A stretch of 32,389 nucleotides of DNA from DATHGT01 sp035317605 (GCA_035317605.1 DATHGT010000075.1:1-32389); one strand, 5' to 3'; shown: positions 15,552 through 24,011, counted from the stretch's first letter. The notes: generated from the sequence alone by a model not told the origin. Made by a program: numbers and translations.

Positions 15552-16876
15552 CCAGCAAGGAGACGTTCCTGGCCGCGTTCGCCGACCTCGACCGTCGAGG
15601 ACTCGCGGGGCCGGCCTGGCTTCGCGAGCGCCGGGGCGAGGCCATCGCGCGCTTCGCCGAGATCGGCTTGCCGACGCCACGCGACGAGGACTGGAAATAC
15701 ACGCCGCTGGCCCCGATCACCGCGACGACGTTCGACGTGGCGCTCGACGCCAGCGATGGCCGCGAGCCCTCGGAGGACGAGATCGCGCCATTCTGCGTGG
15801 GCCCGGCTTCGTGGAGCCGGCTCGTCTTCGTGAACGGGCGGTTCTCGGCCAAACTCTCGGCGCTCCGGCCGCTGCCGGGAGGCGTGCGGGTCGGCAGCCT
15901 GGGCGAGGCGTTGATCACCGACGCCGACGTCGTGCGAGCGCACCTGACGGCCGGTGAGCCGCTCGACGCATTCACCGCGCTCAACGAGGCCTTCTGGCAG
16001 GACGGCGCGTTCGTCGACGTCCCCGACGGGGTGACCGTCGAGGAGCCGATCCATCTGCTGTTCGTCGCCAGCACACCGGGACGCGCGCGGGTCGATCATC
16101 CCCGCAACCTGGTCGTGCTCGGACGCGAGAGTCGGGCGACCGTCGTCGAGAGCTACGTCGCGCTCGCCGGCGATATCTACTTGACCAACGCGGTGACCGA
16201 GGTCGTGATCGGTCCGTCCGGGCGGCTCGATCACCAGGAGATCGTGCTCGAGAGCGGGCGCGCGTTCCACATCGGCCGCACCCGCGTGAGCCAGGCGCGC
16301 GACAGCGGCTTCGCGTCCTGCGCGGTCACGCTCGGCGGGCGTCTCGTGCGGAACGAGGTCCACACGATCCTCGGGGCCGAGGGCGCCGACTGCCGGCTGA
16401 GCGGGCTGTACGTCGTGGGCGGCCAGCAGCACGTCGACACCCACACGGTGATCGATCACGTGTCTCCGCGCGCGACCAGCCGCCAGCTGTACAAGGGCAT
16501 TCTCGACGGGCGCTCCCGCGGCGTGTTCAGCGGGCGGATCGTCGTCCGGCCCGGCGCCGACGGCACCGACGCGCACCAGGCGAACAAGAACCTGCTGCTG
16601 TCGGACGAGGTGGAGGTCGACAGCAAGCCACAGCTCGAGATCTTCGCCGCCGACGTCAAGTGCGGCCACGGGGCGGCCGACGGGCAGCTGCCCGCGGAGG
16701 CGATCTTCTACATGAAGAGCCGCGGCCTCGACGACGCGGCGGCGCGCGCGCTGCTCACCTACGGCTTCGCCCACGAGGTGCTGGAGCGCATCGGCGTCGC
16801 GCCCGTCCGGGCGTGGCTCGACGGCCTGCTCACCGCGCGGCTCGCGGGCGGCCGCGTCACGGAGGAACTGACATGA
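15548..16876 (+). CDS. sufD: Fe-S cluster assembly protein SufD
   Basis: 442 aa. It shows the SufB/SufD core domain: EDWKYTPLAPI near the N-terminus, HPRNLVVLGRESRATVVESY, DHVSPRATSRQLYKGILDGR, GRIVVRPGADGTDAHQANKN, and KPQLEIFAADVKCGHGAADG with the conserved C-G-H motif near residue 373. SufD pairs with SufB in the scaffold complex. ATG 15548 is chosen because it overlaps the sufC TGA; the frame happens to be open much further upstream, but that region encodes sufC in another frame. The stop overlaps the sufS start. Confidence 0.96.
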
Positions 16877-18117
16877 GCGCGCACGGGATTTCCGAACTCC
16901 GTGAGGACGTCGAGCGGATCCGGAAGGATTTTCCGGCCTTGCACCAGGAAGTCCACGGACATCCGCTCGTCTACCTCGACAACGCCGCGACCACCCAGAA
17001 GCCGCAGGTCGTGATCGATGCCCTGAGCGCGTACTACAGCGCGGACAACGCCAACGTGCACCGGGGCGTGCATCTCTTGAGCGAGCGGGCAACCGAGGCG
17101 TACGAGGGAGCGCGCGCCCGCATCCAGCGCTTCATCAATGCCGGACACTCGCGCGAGATCGTCTTCGTGCGCGGAACCACGGAAGGCATCAACCTGGTGG
17201 CCCAGACGCTCGGCCGCCGGACAGTCGGGCCCGGCGAGGAGATCGTGATCACCGGGCTCGAGCACCACTCGAACATCGTGCCGTGGCAAATGCTGTGCGA
17301 GGAGCGCGGCGCCGTCCTGCGCGTGGTCCCCATCGACGACGCGGGCGCGGTCGACGTCGACGCGTACGAGCGGCTTTTGAACGAGCGGACGCGGCTGGTG
17401 TCCATCGCCCACGTCTCGAACGCTCTCGGCACGATTCTCCCGATCCGGCGGATGATCGCGCGGGCCCACGAGCACGGCGCGGTTGTGCTGATCGACGGCG
17501 CTCAGGCCGTTTCGCACCTGAGCGTGGACGTGCGCGAGCTCGACTGCGACTTCTACACGTTCTCCGGCCACAAGGCCTTTGGGCCGACCGGCATCGGCGT
17601 GCTCTACGGCAAGACCGAGCTGCTCGAGCGCATGCCGCCCTGGCAGGGCGGCGGCGACATGATCAAGACCGTCAGCTTCGAGAAGACGACCTACAACGAC
17701 CTGCCGTACAAGTTCGAGGCGGGCACGCCGGACATCGCCGGGGCCATCGGGCTCGGCGTGGCGCTCGACTATCTCGACGGCGTCGGCCTCGATCGGGTCG
17801 CCGCGTACGAGCACGAGCTTCTGGTTCACGCGAGCCGAGTGCTGTCGGCGTTGCCGGGCGTGAAGCTCCTGGGCACCGCGCGCGAGAAAGCGGCGGTGGT
17901 GTCGTTCCTCGTGGACGGCGTTCATCCCCACGACGTGGGGACGATCCTCGATCAGGAGGGCGTGGCCGTGCGCACGGGGCATCACTGCGCGATGCCGGTG
18001 ATGACCCGGTTCGGCGTGCCGGCCACCACGCGCGCCTCGTTCGCGCTCTACAACACCCACGAGGACATCGACGCGCTGGTGGCCGCCCTCGCCAAGGTCC
18101 GCGAGGTCTTCGGCTGA
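16873..18117 (+). CDS. sufS: Cysteine desulfurase SufS
   Basis: 414 aa, a class V aminotransferase-fold PLP enzyme of the SufS type (group II). Key parts are YLDNAATTQKPQVVIDAL, NVHRGVHLLSERATEAYEG, LEHHSNIVPWQMLCEERGA, the PLP lysine K234 in SGHKAFGPTGIG, and the catalytic Cys372 in RTGHHCAMPVM. It takes sulfur from L-cysteine and passes persulfide to SufU. ATG 16873 overlaps the sufD stop (ATGA), and its own TGA overlaps the sufU start. Confidence 0.97.
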   Translation: MSAHGISELREDVERIRKDFPALHQEVHGHPLVYLDNAATTQKPQVVIDALSAYYSADNANVHRGVHLLSERATEAYEGARARIQRFINAGHSREIVFVRGTTEGINLVAQTLGRRTVGPGEEIVITGLEHHSNIVPWQMLCEERGAVLRVVPIDDAGAVDVDAYERLLNERTRLVSIAHVSNALGTILPIRRMIARAHEHGAVVLIDGAQAVSHLSVDVRELDCDFYTFSGHKAFGPTGIGVLYGKTELLERMPPWQGGGDMIKTVSFEKTTYNDLPYKFEAGTPDIAGAIGLGVALDYLDGVGLDRVAAYEHELLVHASRVLSALPGVKLLGTAREKAAVVSFLVDGVHPHDVGTILDQEGVAVRTGHHCAMPVMTRFGVPATTRASFALYNTHEDIDALVAALAKVREVFG

Positions 18118-18575
18118 TGTCCGAGCTGCGCGACCTCTACCAGCAGACGATCCTCGACCATCACCGCAAGCCGCGGAACTTCCGAAAGCTCCCGCGACCC
18201 ACGGGGACGGCGGAGGGCTACAACCCGCTGTGCGGCGACCGCGTATCGGTCGAGGTCGAAATCACCGACGGCGTGGTCAGTGACATCGCCTTCCAGGGCT
18301 CGGGCTGCGCGATCTCGCGGGCGTCGGCCTCGTTGATGACGGCGAGCCTCAAGGGCCAGACCGTGAGCGACGCGGAGGAGAGGTTCGATCGGTTCCACCG
18401 CATGTTGACGGAAAGCGAGCCCTCGCGCGAGTTGACCGACGCGTTGGGCAAGCTCGCGGTGTTCGCGGGTGTCCGCGAGTTCCCGAGCCGCATCAAGTGC
18501 GCGACGCTGCCCTGGCATACGGCACGCGCCGCTCTGGCCGGCAAGACCGAGGCCGCGTTGGTCTCGACGGAGTAG
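18117..18575 (+). CDS. sufU: SufU zinc-dependent sulfurtransferase
   Basis: 152 aa. Its three cysteines and Asp lie as in SufU: C39-G-D41 in NPLCGD, C64 in GSGCAIS and C128 in RIKCATLPW. The long gap between the second and third Cys (64 residues, versus about 40 in IscU) is the insertion that marks SufU. SufU accepts the persulfide from SufS in exchange for a zinc ligand and passes sulfur to SufBCD. ATG at 18117 shares a base with the sufS stop (TGATG). No SufE is present, which agrees with the SufS-SufU pairing. Confidence 0.95.
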   Translation: MSELRDLYQQTILDHHRKPRNFRKLPRPTGTAEGYNPLCGDRVSVEVEITDGVVSDIAFQGSGCAISRASASLMTASLKGQTVSDAEERFDRFHRMLTESEPSRELTDALGKLAVFAGVREFPSRIKCATLPWHTARAALAGKTEAALVSTE

Positions 18576-18581
18576 ATCATC

Positions 18582-18899
18582 ATGGCGATCGATCGCGACC
18601 AGATCGAGAAACTCGTCGTCGAGACGATCCGGACCGTTCACGATCCGGAGATCCCCGTCAACATCTACGAGCTGGGACTGATCTACGGCGTGTCCGTGGA
18701 TGACTCGGGCGCAGTCGCGGTGACGATGACCCTGACCGCCCCGGGCTGCCCGGAAGCTCAATCACTGCCGCTCGAAGTCGAAGAGCGCGTCCGCGCCGTC
18801 CCCGGCGTCACCGCGGCCAAGGTCGACGTCACCTTCGATCCGCCGTGGGACCAGAGCCGGATGTCGGAGGCCGCGAGGCTTCAGCTGGGCATGCTGTAG
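18582..18899 (+). CDS. sufT: SufT/MIP18-family (DUF59) Fe-S maturation protein
   Basis: 105 aa. The hallmark VHDPEIPVNIYELGLIYGVS is followed by VTMTLTAPGCPEAQ with the conserved Cys, and VDVTFDPPWDQSRMSEAARL at the end. Members in suf operons (SufT) help maturation of Fe-S proteins; relatives include PaaD and eukaryotic MIP18. ATG is 6 bases after the sufU stop, so it is the last gene of the operon. The adjacent gene on its right is convergent. Confidence 0.92.
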   Translation: MAIDRDQIEKLVVETIRTVHDPEIPVNIYELGLIYGVSVDDSGAVAVTMTLTAPGCPEAQSLPLEVEERVRAVPGVTAAKVDVTFDPPWDQSRMSEAARLQLGML

Positions 18900-18911
18900 T
18901 CCCGCGCGGTT

Positions 18912-20057
18912 CTACGCCCGGCAGCGCGTGTAGAAGCGCATCGCGTTGTCCCAGAAGAGCTTGCGCTTGCGCGACTCCGACATCTCCCAGCCCAGCACGG
19001 TGGTCACCGAATTCGGAAACCAGCTCTCGCCGTGCGGATAGTCCGAGGCGTACATGAGGAGATCGTCGCCGACCAGATCGATGACCGCGTTGGTGAGGCG
19101 AGCGCCCTCGGGAATCTCGATGCTCTGGAAATAGCGCCCGCTCAGCACGTACTCGCTGGGCTTGCTCTTCAGCTCCGGCAGCGCGGCCTTGATCGTCTCG
19201 GCGTGCTCGTCGATGCGCGCCATCCAGAACGGCAGCCAGCCGTGACCGGCTTCGAGCGTTCCCACGCGCAGGGTGAGATGGCGGTCCATCACCCCGCTGC
19301 CGATGAGCGCCGCCATGTTGCGCATGCCGCACCAGGGATGCGCGGCGGAGCGCTGGAGCCAGAGGTTGTCCCAGGTGTCCTCTCCGCCCGGCGCGTAGGG
19401 CGGCATCACCGTGAAGGTATGGAGCACCACGGCCAGATCGTGCTCGGCCGCCGCCGCCCACAGCGGCTCGATGTCCGGATGGTCGAGCGGCATGCCGGCC
19501 GGCGCGTACACCATCACGCCCCAGGCCCACCGCGAGGCGCTCCAGCGGCGGATCTCGTCGAGGCTGCCCGCCACGTCGCGCGCGCTGGCCAGGATCACCC
19601 CGCCCAATCGATCGGGAAACGCGCCGCAGTAATCGGCCATCCACCGGTGATAGACGCGGTACATCGCGGCTTCGAGCGCGACGTCGGCGCCGGCCGTCCA
19701 CGTGCCGAACCATCCCGAGGGCAGCGTGAGGTTCACGTCGACGCCCTCGTGGTCCATGTCCGCGATGCGCGCCCCCGGGTCCGCGTCGACGCGGGGCGAG
19801 ACCGCGCGCTCGCGCTTCACGCCGGTGTAGCCGGCCATGTACGCGCCCGCGGTGTCCTGGGCCTCCGCGCTCCCGAGGCGGCGCCGGTAGTGACGCTGGC
19901 CTTTCGTGTAGGTGACGTGACCGGCGCGCGTGCTCCGGTACGGCTCCCACGCCGCGAGCTTCGCCTTCTCCGCCTGCGCGAGATACGGCTCCAGCACTTC
20001 CAGGTACGGACCGACGTGGGTGTCGGAGTCGAAGATCCTGAACCCGTTGCGCGCCAT
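18912..20057 (-). CDS. Amidohydrolase_2-family metal-dependent hydrolase/decarboxylase
   Basis: 381 aa. The opening FRIFDSDTHVGPYLEVLEPY holds the D-x-H-type metal site (the usual D-x-H-x-H is D-T-H-V-G here, so the second His is replaced). ADMDHEGVDVNLTLPSGWFG, VVLHTFTVMPPYAPG, TLEAGHGWLPFWMARIDEH and LMYASDYPHGESWFPNS are the typical later strands, the last with the metal-site Asp. The ACMSD/gamma-resorcylate decarboxylase branch of this family acts on aromatic acids or ring-cleavage products. GGAGGG precedes ATG 20057. It is the last gene of a four-gene minus-strand cluster; the substrate is unknown. Confidence 0.87.
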   Translation of the reverse strand: MARNGFRIFDSDTHVGPYLEVLEPYLAQAEKAKLAAWEPYRSTRAGHVTYTKGQRHYRRRLGSAEAQDTAGAYMAGYTGVKRERAVSPRVDADPGARIADMDHEGVDVNLTLPSGWFGTWTAGADVALEAAMYRVYHRWMADYCGAFPDRLGGVILASARDVAGSLDEIRRWSASRWAWGVMVYAPAGMPLDHPDIEPLWAAAAEHDLAVVLHTFTVMPPYAPGGEDTWDNLWLQRSAAHPWCGMRNMAALIGSGVMDRHLTLRVGTLEAGHGWLPFWMARIDEHAETIKAALPELKSKPSEYVLSGRYFQSIEIPEGARLTNAVIDLVGDDLLMYASDYPHGESWFPNSVTTVLGWEMSESRKRKLFWDNAMRFYTRCRA

Positions 20058-20080
20058 CGTTGCCCTCCGCTCGTGATCGC

Positions 20081-21025
20081 TCAGACGTCCGTCGAGCGCG
20101 TGTCCTTCGGCCGCGTCTCCCTCGAGAAGTAGCGCTCCTCCAGCTCGCGCTGCTTGGCGCCGCCTTCGCCTTCCGGCCCGACGTCGGGGGTGGGATAGGG
20201 CCGAGCTCGGCGGCGCTCGACGAACTCCTCCCACGCGGCGACGTCACGCTGCTGGAAGTCTTGCATGAAGTCCCACAGCGCGGCCCAGGTCACGTGATGG
20301 GTGAAGCTCGGATACCAGGCGATGGTCACGCCGAGGGCCAGGTGCTCCTCGTGATTCAAGAACCGCGGCAGCCGTCCCTTCATGAACGAGAACGGCCCCT
20401 TCACCACCGCCCGCGCGCGCGCGATCTCTTCCACCGAGTGCGGCGACTCGAGCTGCACCCAGTCCACGCCGGCCTCGCGCTCGTAGATCTCGAGCCGCGC
20501 CAGACAGTCCTCGAGGCTGCTGTTGGTGGCGTCGCGCGCGTAGCACTGGGCCATGATCACGAAGTCGGGATCGAGCTCGTTCTTCATCTCGACGGCCGCC
20601 CGGTAGCGCGCCACGGCCTGGGCGATCGGGACCACCTCGACGCCGGCCGTCTGGGTGGCGCGCTTGCCCTCGATGGGCTGATCGTCGATGCGCACGCCCG
20701 CGATGCCGGCCCGGATGCACTCGCGGATCATCCGCCGCACCGCCATCACCCCGCCATGCCCGGTGTCGCCGTCCATCATCACCGGAAAGCTCACGCTCTC
20801 CGCGATCCACCGCGCGATCTGCACGCACTCGGTCATGGTCGCGGTCCCGACGTCGGCGAGCCCCGTGTAGGCGCCGACCACCCCGCCGGTCCCGACGAAG
20901 CCCACCTCGCAGCCCGCGCGCTCCATGATCCGCGCCAGCGCCGCCGTCGGCGGATGCAGCACCGACAACACGCGCCCCTTCCGCCGGAGCAGCGCCTTGA
21001 GCCTGGTCGTCGCCGGTGTCGTCAT
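20081..21025 (-). CDS. Isocitrate lyase/PEP mutase-superfamily protein
   Basis: 314 aa. The (beta/alpha)8 family pattern is seen: LSVLHPPTAALARIMERAGC, VGFVGTGGVVGAYTGLADVG, FPVMMDGDTGHGG (metal-binding Asp residues), AGIAGVRIDDQP, and WVQLESPHSVEEIARARAVV. The catalytic loop, K-x-C-G-H in isocitrate and methylisocitrate lyases, here reads EGKRATQTAGVEV, with no cysteine. A lyase of the ICL type is therefore unlikely; an oxaloacetate-decarboxylase-like or other C-C/C-P bond reaction is possible. ATG 21025 overlaps the stop of the upstream gene (ATGA). Confidence 0.85.
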   Translation of the reverse strand: MTTPATTRLKALLRRKGRVLSVLHPPTAALARIMERAGCEVGFVGTGGVVGAYTGLADVGTATMTECVQIARWIAESVSFPVMMDGDTGHGGVMAVRRMIRECIRAGIAGVRIDDQPIEGKRATQTAGVEVVPIAQAVARYRAAVEMKNELDPDFVIMAQCYARDATNSSLEDCLARLEIYEREAGVDWVQLESPHSVEEIARARAVVKGPFSFMKGRLPRFLNHEEHLALGVTIAWYPSFTHHVTWAALWDFMQDFQQRDVAAWEEFVERRRARPYPTPDVGPEGEGGAKQRELEERYFSRETRPKDTRSTDV

Positions 21026-21801
21026 GTCCTGGGGAACTGGCCGGGGCGGCGGCCGGGGCCGGGGGGGCCGGCGAAGGCCTGGGCGATCTCCATCCATTCG
21101 CGCGCGGCGTCGCCCTCGGTGACGAGGTCGGAGTCGGCGACGTGGCGGCGGCGGGTGACGACGAGGCAGAACCCGCGAGCGCTGCCGGTCACGCGGTTTG
21201 TGGACGACGGATCGCCCCACGTCCACTTCTCTCCGCTCGGGCCCCTCAGCTCCACGCGCACGTCCTCGGTGGGCGCCGGGTATCCCTGGTTCACGAAGCT
21301 GTACGCGCGGGTCAGCACGCCCAGGTGGGCGACGTGGCGGAGGCGGTCGGTGTCGGGGCGGCGCACGCCGAGGGCGTCGGCGACGTCCTGACCGTGGCCC
21401 CAGGCTTCCTCGAGACGGGCGGTCGCGAACGTGAGCGCGCTCATCGGCGGGCCGAACCAGGGGATGCGGGCGCGGCGGTCGAGGGGACGAAACGCCTCGA
21501 GCATCGCGCGGCGGCACTGGCGCCACCACGCGAGGAGCTCCGCGGGAGTGCGGCTCTGGCCGACGTCGCGCTGGCGCCCCTCGCGCTCGGCGCGGTCGAT
21601 GAGGAACTCGCGCCGCCACGCCTCGGCGTCGACCACGGCCAGCCGCGCGGAGACGTCGGAATACGCGAGGTGAGCGATCTGATCGCGCACGGTCCAGCCT
21701 TCGGCGGGCGTGGGCGTGTCCCAGCGCGCGGGCTCGAGGCCGGAGACGAGCGCGTCGAGCGACTCGTGCTCGGCCTCGAGGTCGTCGCAGATCCGGCGCA
21801 C
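21022..21801 (-). CDS. Maleylpyruvate isomerase-like (DinB/MDMPI-fold, TIGR03084-like) metal protein
   Basis: 259 aa. The N-terminal four-helix DinB/MDMPI fold shows WTVRDQIAHLAYSD with the first metal His and RLEEAWGHGQDVADALG with the Glu and second/third ligand positions. The C-terminal part (VRVELRGPSGEKWTWGDPSS, RHVADSDLVTEGDAAREWME) is the domain seen in TIGR03084-type proteins. Relatives isomerise maleylpyruvate with a low-molecular-weight thiol, but many are uncharacterised. GTG at 21801 starts 2 bases after the upstream amidohydrolase stop and seems the only suitable start. Its place between two amidohydrolases suggests a role in ring-cleavage product breakdown. Confidence 0.8.
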   Translation of the reverse strand: MRRICDDLEAEHESLDALVSGLEPARWDTPTPAEGWTVRDQIAHLAYSDVSARLAVVDAEAWRREFLIDRAEREGRQRDVGQSRTPAELLAWWRQCRRAMLEAFRPLDRRARIPWFGPPMSALTFATARLEEAWGHGQDVADALGVRRPDTDRLRHVAHLGVLTRAYSFVNQGYPAPTEDVRVELRGPSGEKWTWGDPSSTNRVTGSARGFCLVVTRRRHVADSDLVTEGDAAREWMEIAQAFAGPPGPGRRPGQFPRT

Positions 21802-21803
21802 GA

Positions 21804-22823
21804 CTACTTCAAGGCGTAGAAGCGGCGGGCGGTGCCGGCCAGGATGCTGGCCTTCTGGGCGTCGGTGAGGTCGGCGCGGTCGGCCAGCTCCTTCACCGAC
21901 TTGGGATAGCTGTTGTCCCAGTGTGGGAAGTCGGACGCATACATGATCTTGTCCGGCCCCACGTAGTCGAGGGCCTGGGGCAGCAGCGGCTCGTCGGCCT
22001 CGCACGAGAAGAAGATGTTCCCCTCGCGGACGTAGCGGGTCGGCGACTTGGTGAGGAGCTTGGCCTCCGCGTGGCCGCGCTTCTCCCACTCCTCGTCGAG
22101 CCGCTGCACGAAGAACGGAATCCAGCCCGAGCCGGCCTCGAGGAACGCGATCTTCAGATCCGGGAAGCGCACGGGCACGCCGTCGAACACGATCGAGGTG
22201 ATCTGCCGGAGCTGGGCGAACACGTGCGAGCACGCGTGGGCCTGGATGAATTTGGGGAACGGCTCGTGACCGGCCACGCCCATGTCGGTGCCGCCCGCGT
22301 GAATCGTCACCGGCACGCCCAGCTCCTGCGCGGCCGCGTAGATCGGGTCGAAGCGCTTGTGGCCGAGCAGGTGATAGCCGTCCGCCGCGAGCATGCCGCC
22401 GAGCATGCCCAGCTCGCGGACCGCGCGCTTCAGCTCGTCGGCCGCGGCCTGGGGATCCTGCAGCGGCAGCAGGGCCACGCCCTTGAGCCGCGGTGAGACG
22501 CTGGTCAGCTCCTTGTAGAGCATCGTGTTGTAGGCGCGGCACAGCGCCACCGCCCACTCCGCGTCACGCACGAACGCGTTGAACAGTCCGAGGGTAGGAA
22601 AGAGCACGGCCATCGACATGCCGCCGTGGTCGAGCGCTTCGACCCAGCTCTTCGCGTCGCCGGCCCAGCTCCCCATGGTCCCGATCAGCCGCCGGTCCCA
22701 CGCGTCCTGGGGGAAGAGCGGCGATTGCAAAGGGCGCCTGCGATAGGGCTCGTCCAGGTACCGCGCGATCTGCTCCCAGGTTTCCGTGACGTGTCCGTCG
22801 CCGTCGATGACCTCGAAGTTCAT
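21804..22823 (-). CDS. Amidohydrolase_2-family metal-dependent hydrolase/decarboxylase
   Basis: 339 aa. NFEVIDGDGHVTETWEQIAR carries the N-terminal D-x-H metal region (D-G-H-V-T, second His replaced, as in the 18912 enzyme). Then follow GGMSMAVLFPTLGLF, LGVPVTIHAGGTDMG (metal His), KIAFLEAGSGWIPFFVQRLD and KIMYASDFPHWDNSYPKSVK with the catalytic Asp. ATG 22823 is preferred to the in-frame ATG at 22853 because GAGGTGAGG lies just before it. It is the first gene of the four-gene cluster. It is clearly diverged from the 18912 gene and not a recent duplicate. Confidence 0.88.
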   Translation of the reverse strand: MNFEVIDGDGHVTETWEQIARYLDEPYRRRPLQSPLFPQDAWDRRLIGTMGSWAGDAKSWVEALDHGGMSMAVLFPTLGLFNAFVRDAEWAVALCRAYNTMLYKELTSVSPRLKGVALLPLQDPQAAADELKRAVRELGMLGGMLAADGYHLLGHKRFDPIYAAAQELGVPVTIHAGGTDMGVAGHEPFPKFIQAHACSHVFAQLRQITSIVFDGVPVRFPDLKIAFLEAGSGWIPFFVQRLDEEWEKRGHAEAKLLTKSPTRYVREGNIFFSCEADEPLLPQALDYVGPDKIMYASDFPHWDNSYPKSVKELADRADLTDAQKASILAGTARRFYALK

Positions 22824-22911
22824 GACCTCACCTCGTCTGCGGGAATCGGGCACAGCTTGCCGAGGGACGCGTGAGCGGCCCGGCGAGCCATCGTTTGGCC
22901 GGGAAGAGCCG

Positions 22912-23151
22912 CTACAGCGGGTATCTGAACGCCGGCCAGCCCACCCCTGCGATCGGCTTGGGCGTGTACGGCGCAGCCGCCGCCTGCTCGCGCGCGGGCA
23001 CCGCCGCCTTGGCAGCCGGCTTCGCCGCAGGCTTCGCCGCAGACTTCGCCGCAGGTTTCGCCGCCGCTGGCTTCTTCACCGCAGCCTTCGCCACGGTCGG
23101 CTTCTTCGCAGCCTTCTTCGGCACGCTCTTCTTCTTCGCTGTTTTCGCCAT
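22912..23151 (-). CDS. Histone H1-like Lys/Ala/Pro-rich protein
   Basis: 79 aa. The N-terminal two thirds is low complexity: K-K clusters (AKTAKKKSVPKKAAKKPTVA) and repeats of P-A-A-K (PAAKPAAKSAAKPAAKPAAK), like the tails of bacterial histone-H1-like and chromatin-like DNA-binding proteins. The C-terminus differs, with a short aromatic motif (GVGWPAFRYPL) that may be a folded or partner-binding tag. It probably binds nucleic acid through charge. Codon use in the repeat is regular, so it is translated rather than random. It is a single gene with no clear partner. Confidence 0.65.
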   Translation of the reverse strand: MAKTAKKKSVPKKAAKKPTVAKAAVKKPAAAKPAAKSAAKPAAKPAAKAAVPAREQAAAAPYTPKPIAGVGWPAFRYPL

Positions 23152-23233
23152 GCCGCGGAATCTACCCTACGAGCCCACAGCGGTCAAACGTAGCGTCCCG
23201 GTCATTCTCGATCAGTGAAAAACAAAGGGGGGT

Positions 23234-23260
23234 TTGGGGGGTGCGTCTCGCACCCCCCAA
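23234..23260 (-). terminator. Likely intrinsic terminator of the 23289-24002 gene
   Basis: A 12-bp stem (TTGGGGGGTGCG paired with CGCACCCCCCAA) with a 3-base loop lies 28 bases after the stop on the minus strand. It is followed after a short C-run by TTTGTTTTT. This is a good intrinsic terminator shape for transcription leaving the 23289-24002 gene. Confidence 0.7.
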
Positions 23261-23288
23261 CCAAACAATTGACGGTAGGACGGACGCA

Positions 23289-24002
23289 TCACAGTCGCCT
23301 CGACGCCGGCCCCACGTGGATATGGGCTCCCGTGGCCTCGCCCCGGACCGCGCCGCGATACGCCATGAACGAGATGCCGGACCCGCGCAGGAAACTCATG
23401 AGGGCGGACCCCTCGGAGCTGTCGGGGGTGACGGGGACGTCGATCGCGTCGCGGTGATCGAAGCCCAGGCGGTCGTGGACGGGCGTCTGGCCGAAGGCGC
23501 TGATGGGCAGGGGGCGACCGAAGCGGCGCGCGAAGAAGTCCTGAAGCTTGGGGGCGTCGGCGAGCGACCAGCGGGCGGGGCCGCGGTACACCACGAACGA
23601 CGGCGTCATCTCGTAGTGTTCCGGCGCGGGACGTCCGGGGGTCGTGGTGCGGGGAATCACCGGCGGCTCGATCATGGTCTCGGCGAGCGATTGGTCGGCT
23701 ACGATCATCTCGCGACGCGTGGCCGTGAGCTTGCCCTCGGCGACCTCGAGCTCGCGCTCGCTGTCTTCCAGCTCGCGCCGCGAGACGATGCCGCGGGCGA
23801 GGAGATCGCGGCGCTTCTCGACCTCGGCGGTGGCGCGCTTGACGGCCACGACGTGATATTCCCAGAGACGGTCGAGGGCCGAGCGGTAGGCCAGGATGGA
23901 CGCGATCAGGTCGGCGCGGGCCGACGCCCTCGGGTCCGCGGCGAGGGAGGCGGAGGCAAGGGCCAAGACGAGGGCGACGATCGACAACACCGCGCGCCGC
24001 AT
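23289..24002 (-). CDS. Exported coiled-coil protein with a possible M15-like metallopeptidase site
   Basis: 237 aa. The signal peptide is VLSIVALVLALASASLAAD. Residues about 50-115 form a long amphipathic helical hairpin (VEKRRDLLARGIVSRRELED, SERELEVAEGKLTATRREM), a pattern seen in HlyD-type fusion proteins. The C-terminal part (176-237) has H183-x4-D188 in LGFDHRDAIDV and H227-x-H229 in GAHIHVG. This spacing recalls the zinc sites of M15/LAS D,D-carboxypeptidases, though the catalytic Glu and the full fold are not evident. It may act in the periplasm on peptidoglycan. The stop is followed by a terminator. The start is uncertain because the ribosome-binding site is weak. Confidence 0.72.
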   Translation of the reverse strand: MRRAVLSIVALVLALASASLAADPRASARADLIASILAYRSALDRLWEYHVVAVKRATAEVEKRRDLLARGIVSRRELEDSERELEVAEGKLTATRREMIVADQSLAETMIEPPVIPRTTTPGRPAPEHYEMTPSFVVYRGPARWSLADAPKLQDFFARRFGRPLPISAFGQTPVHDRLGFDHRDAIDVPVTPDSSEGSALMSFLRGSGISFMAYRGAVRGEATGAHIHVGPASRRL

Positions 24003-24011
24003 GTCTCGATC

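Noticed and set aside
22980..23120. Tandem DNA repeat of non-coding type
   Set aside because: The repetition follows codons for Pro-Ala-Ala-Lys in the H1-like gene and is explained by that protein.
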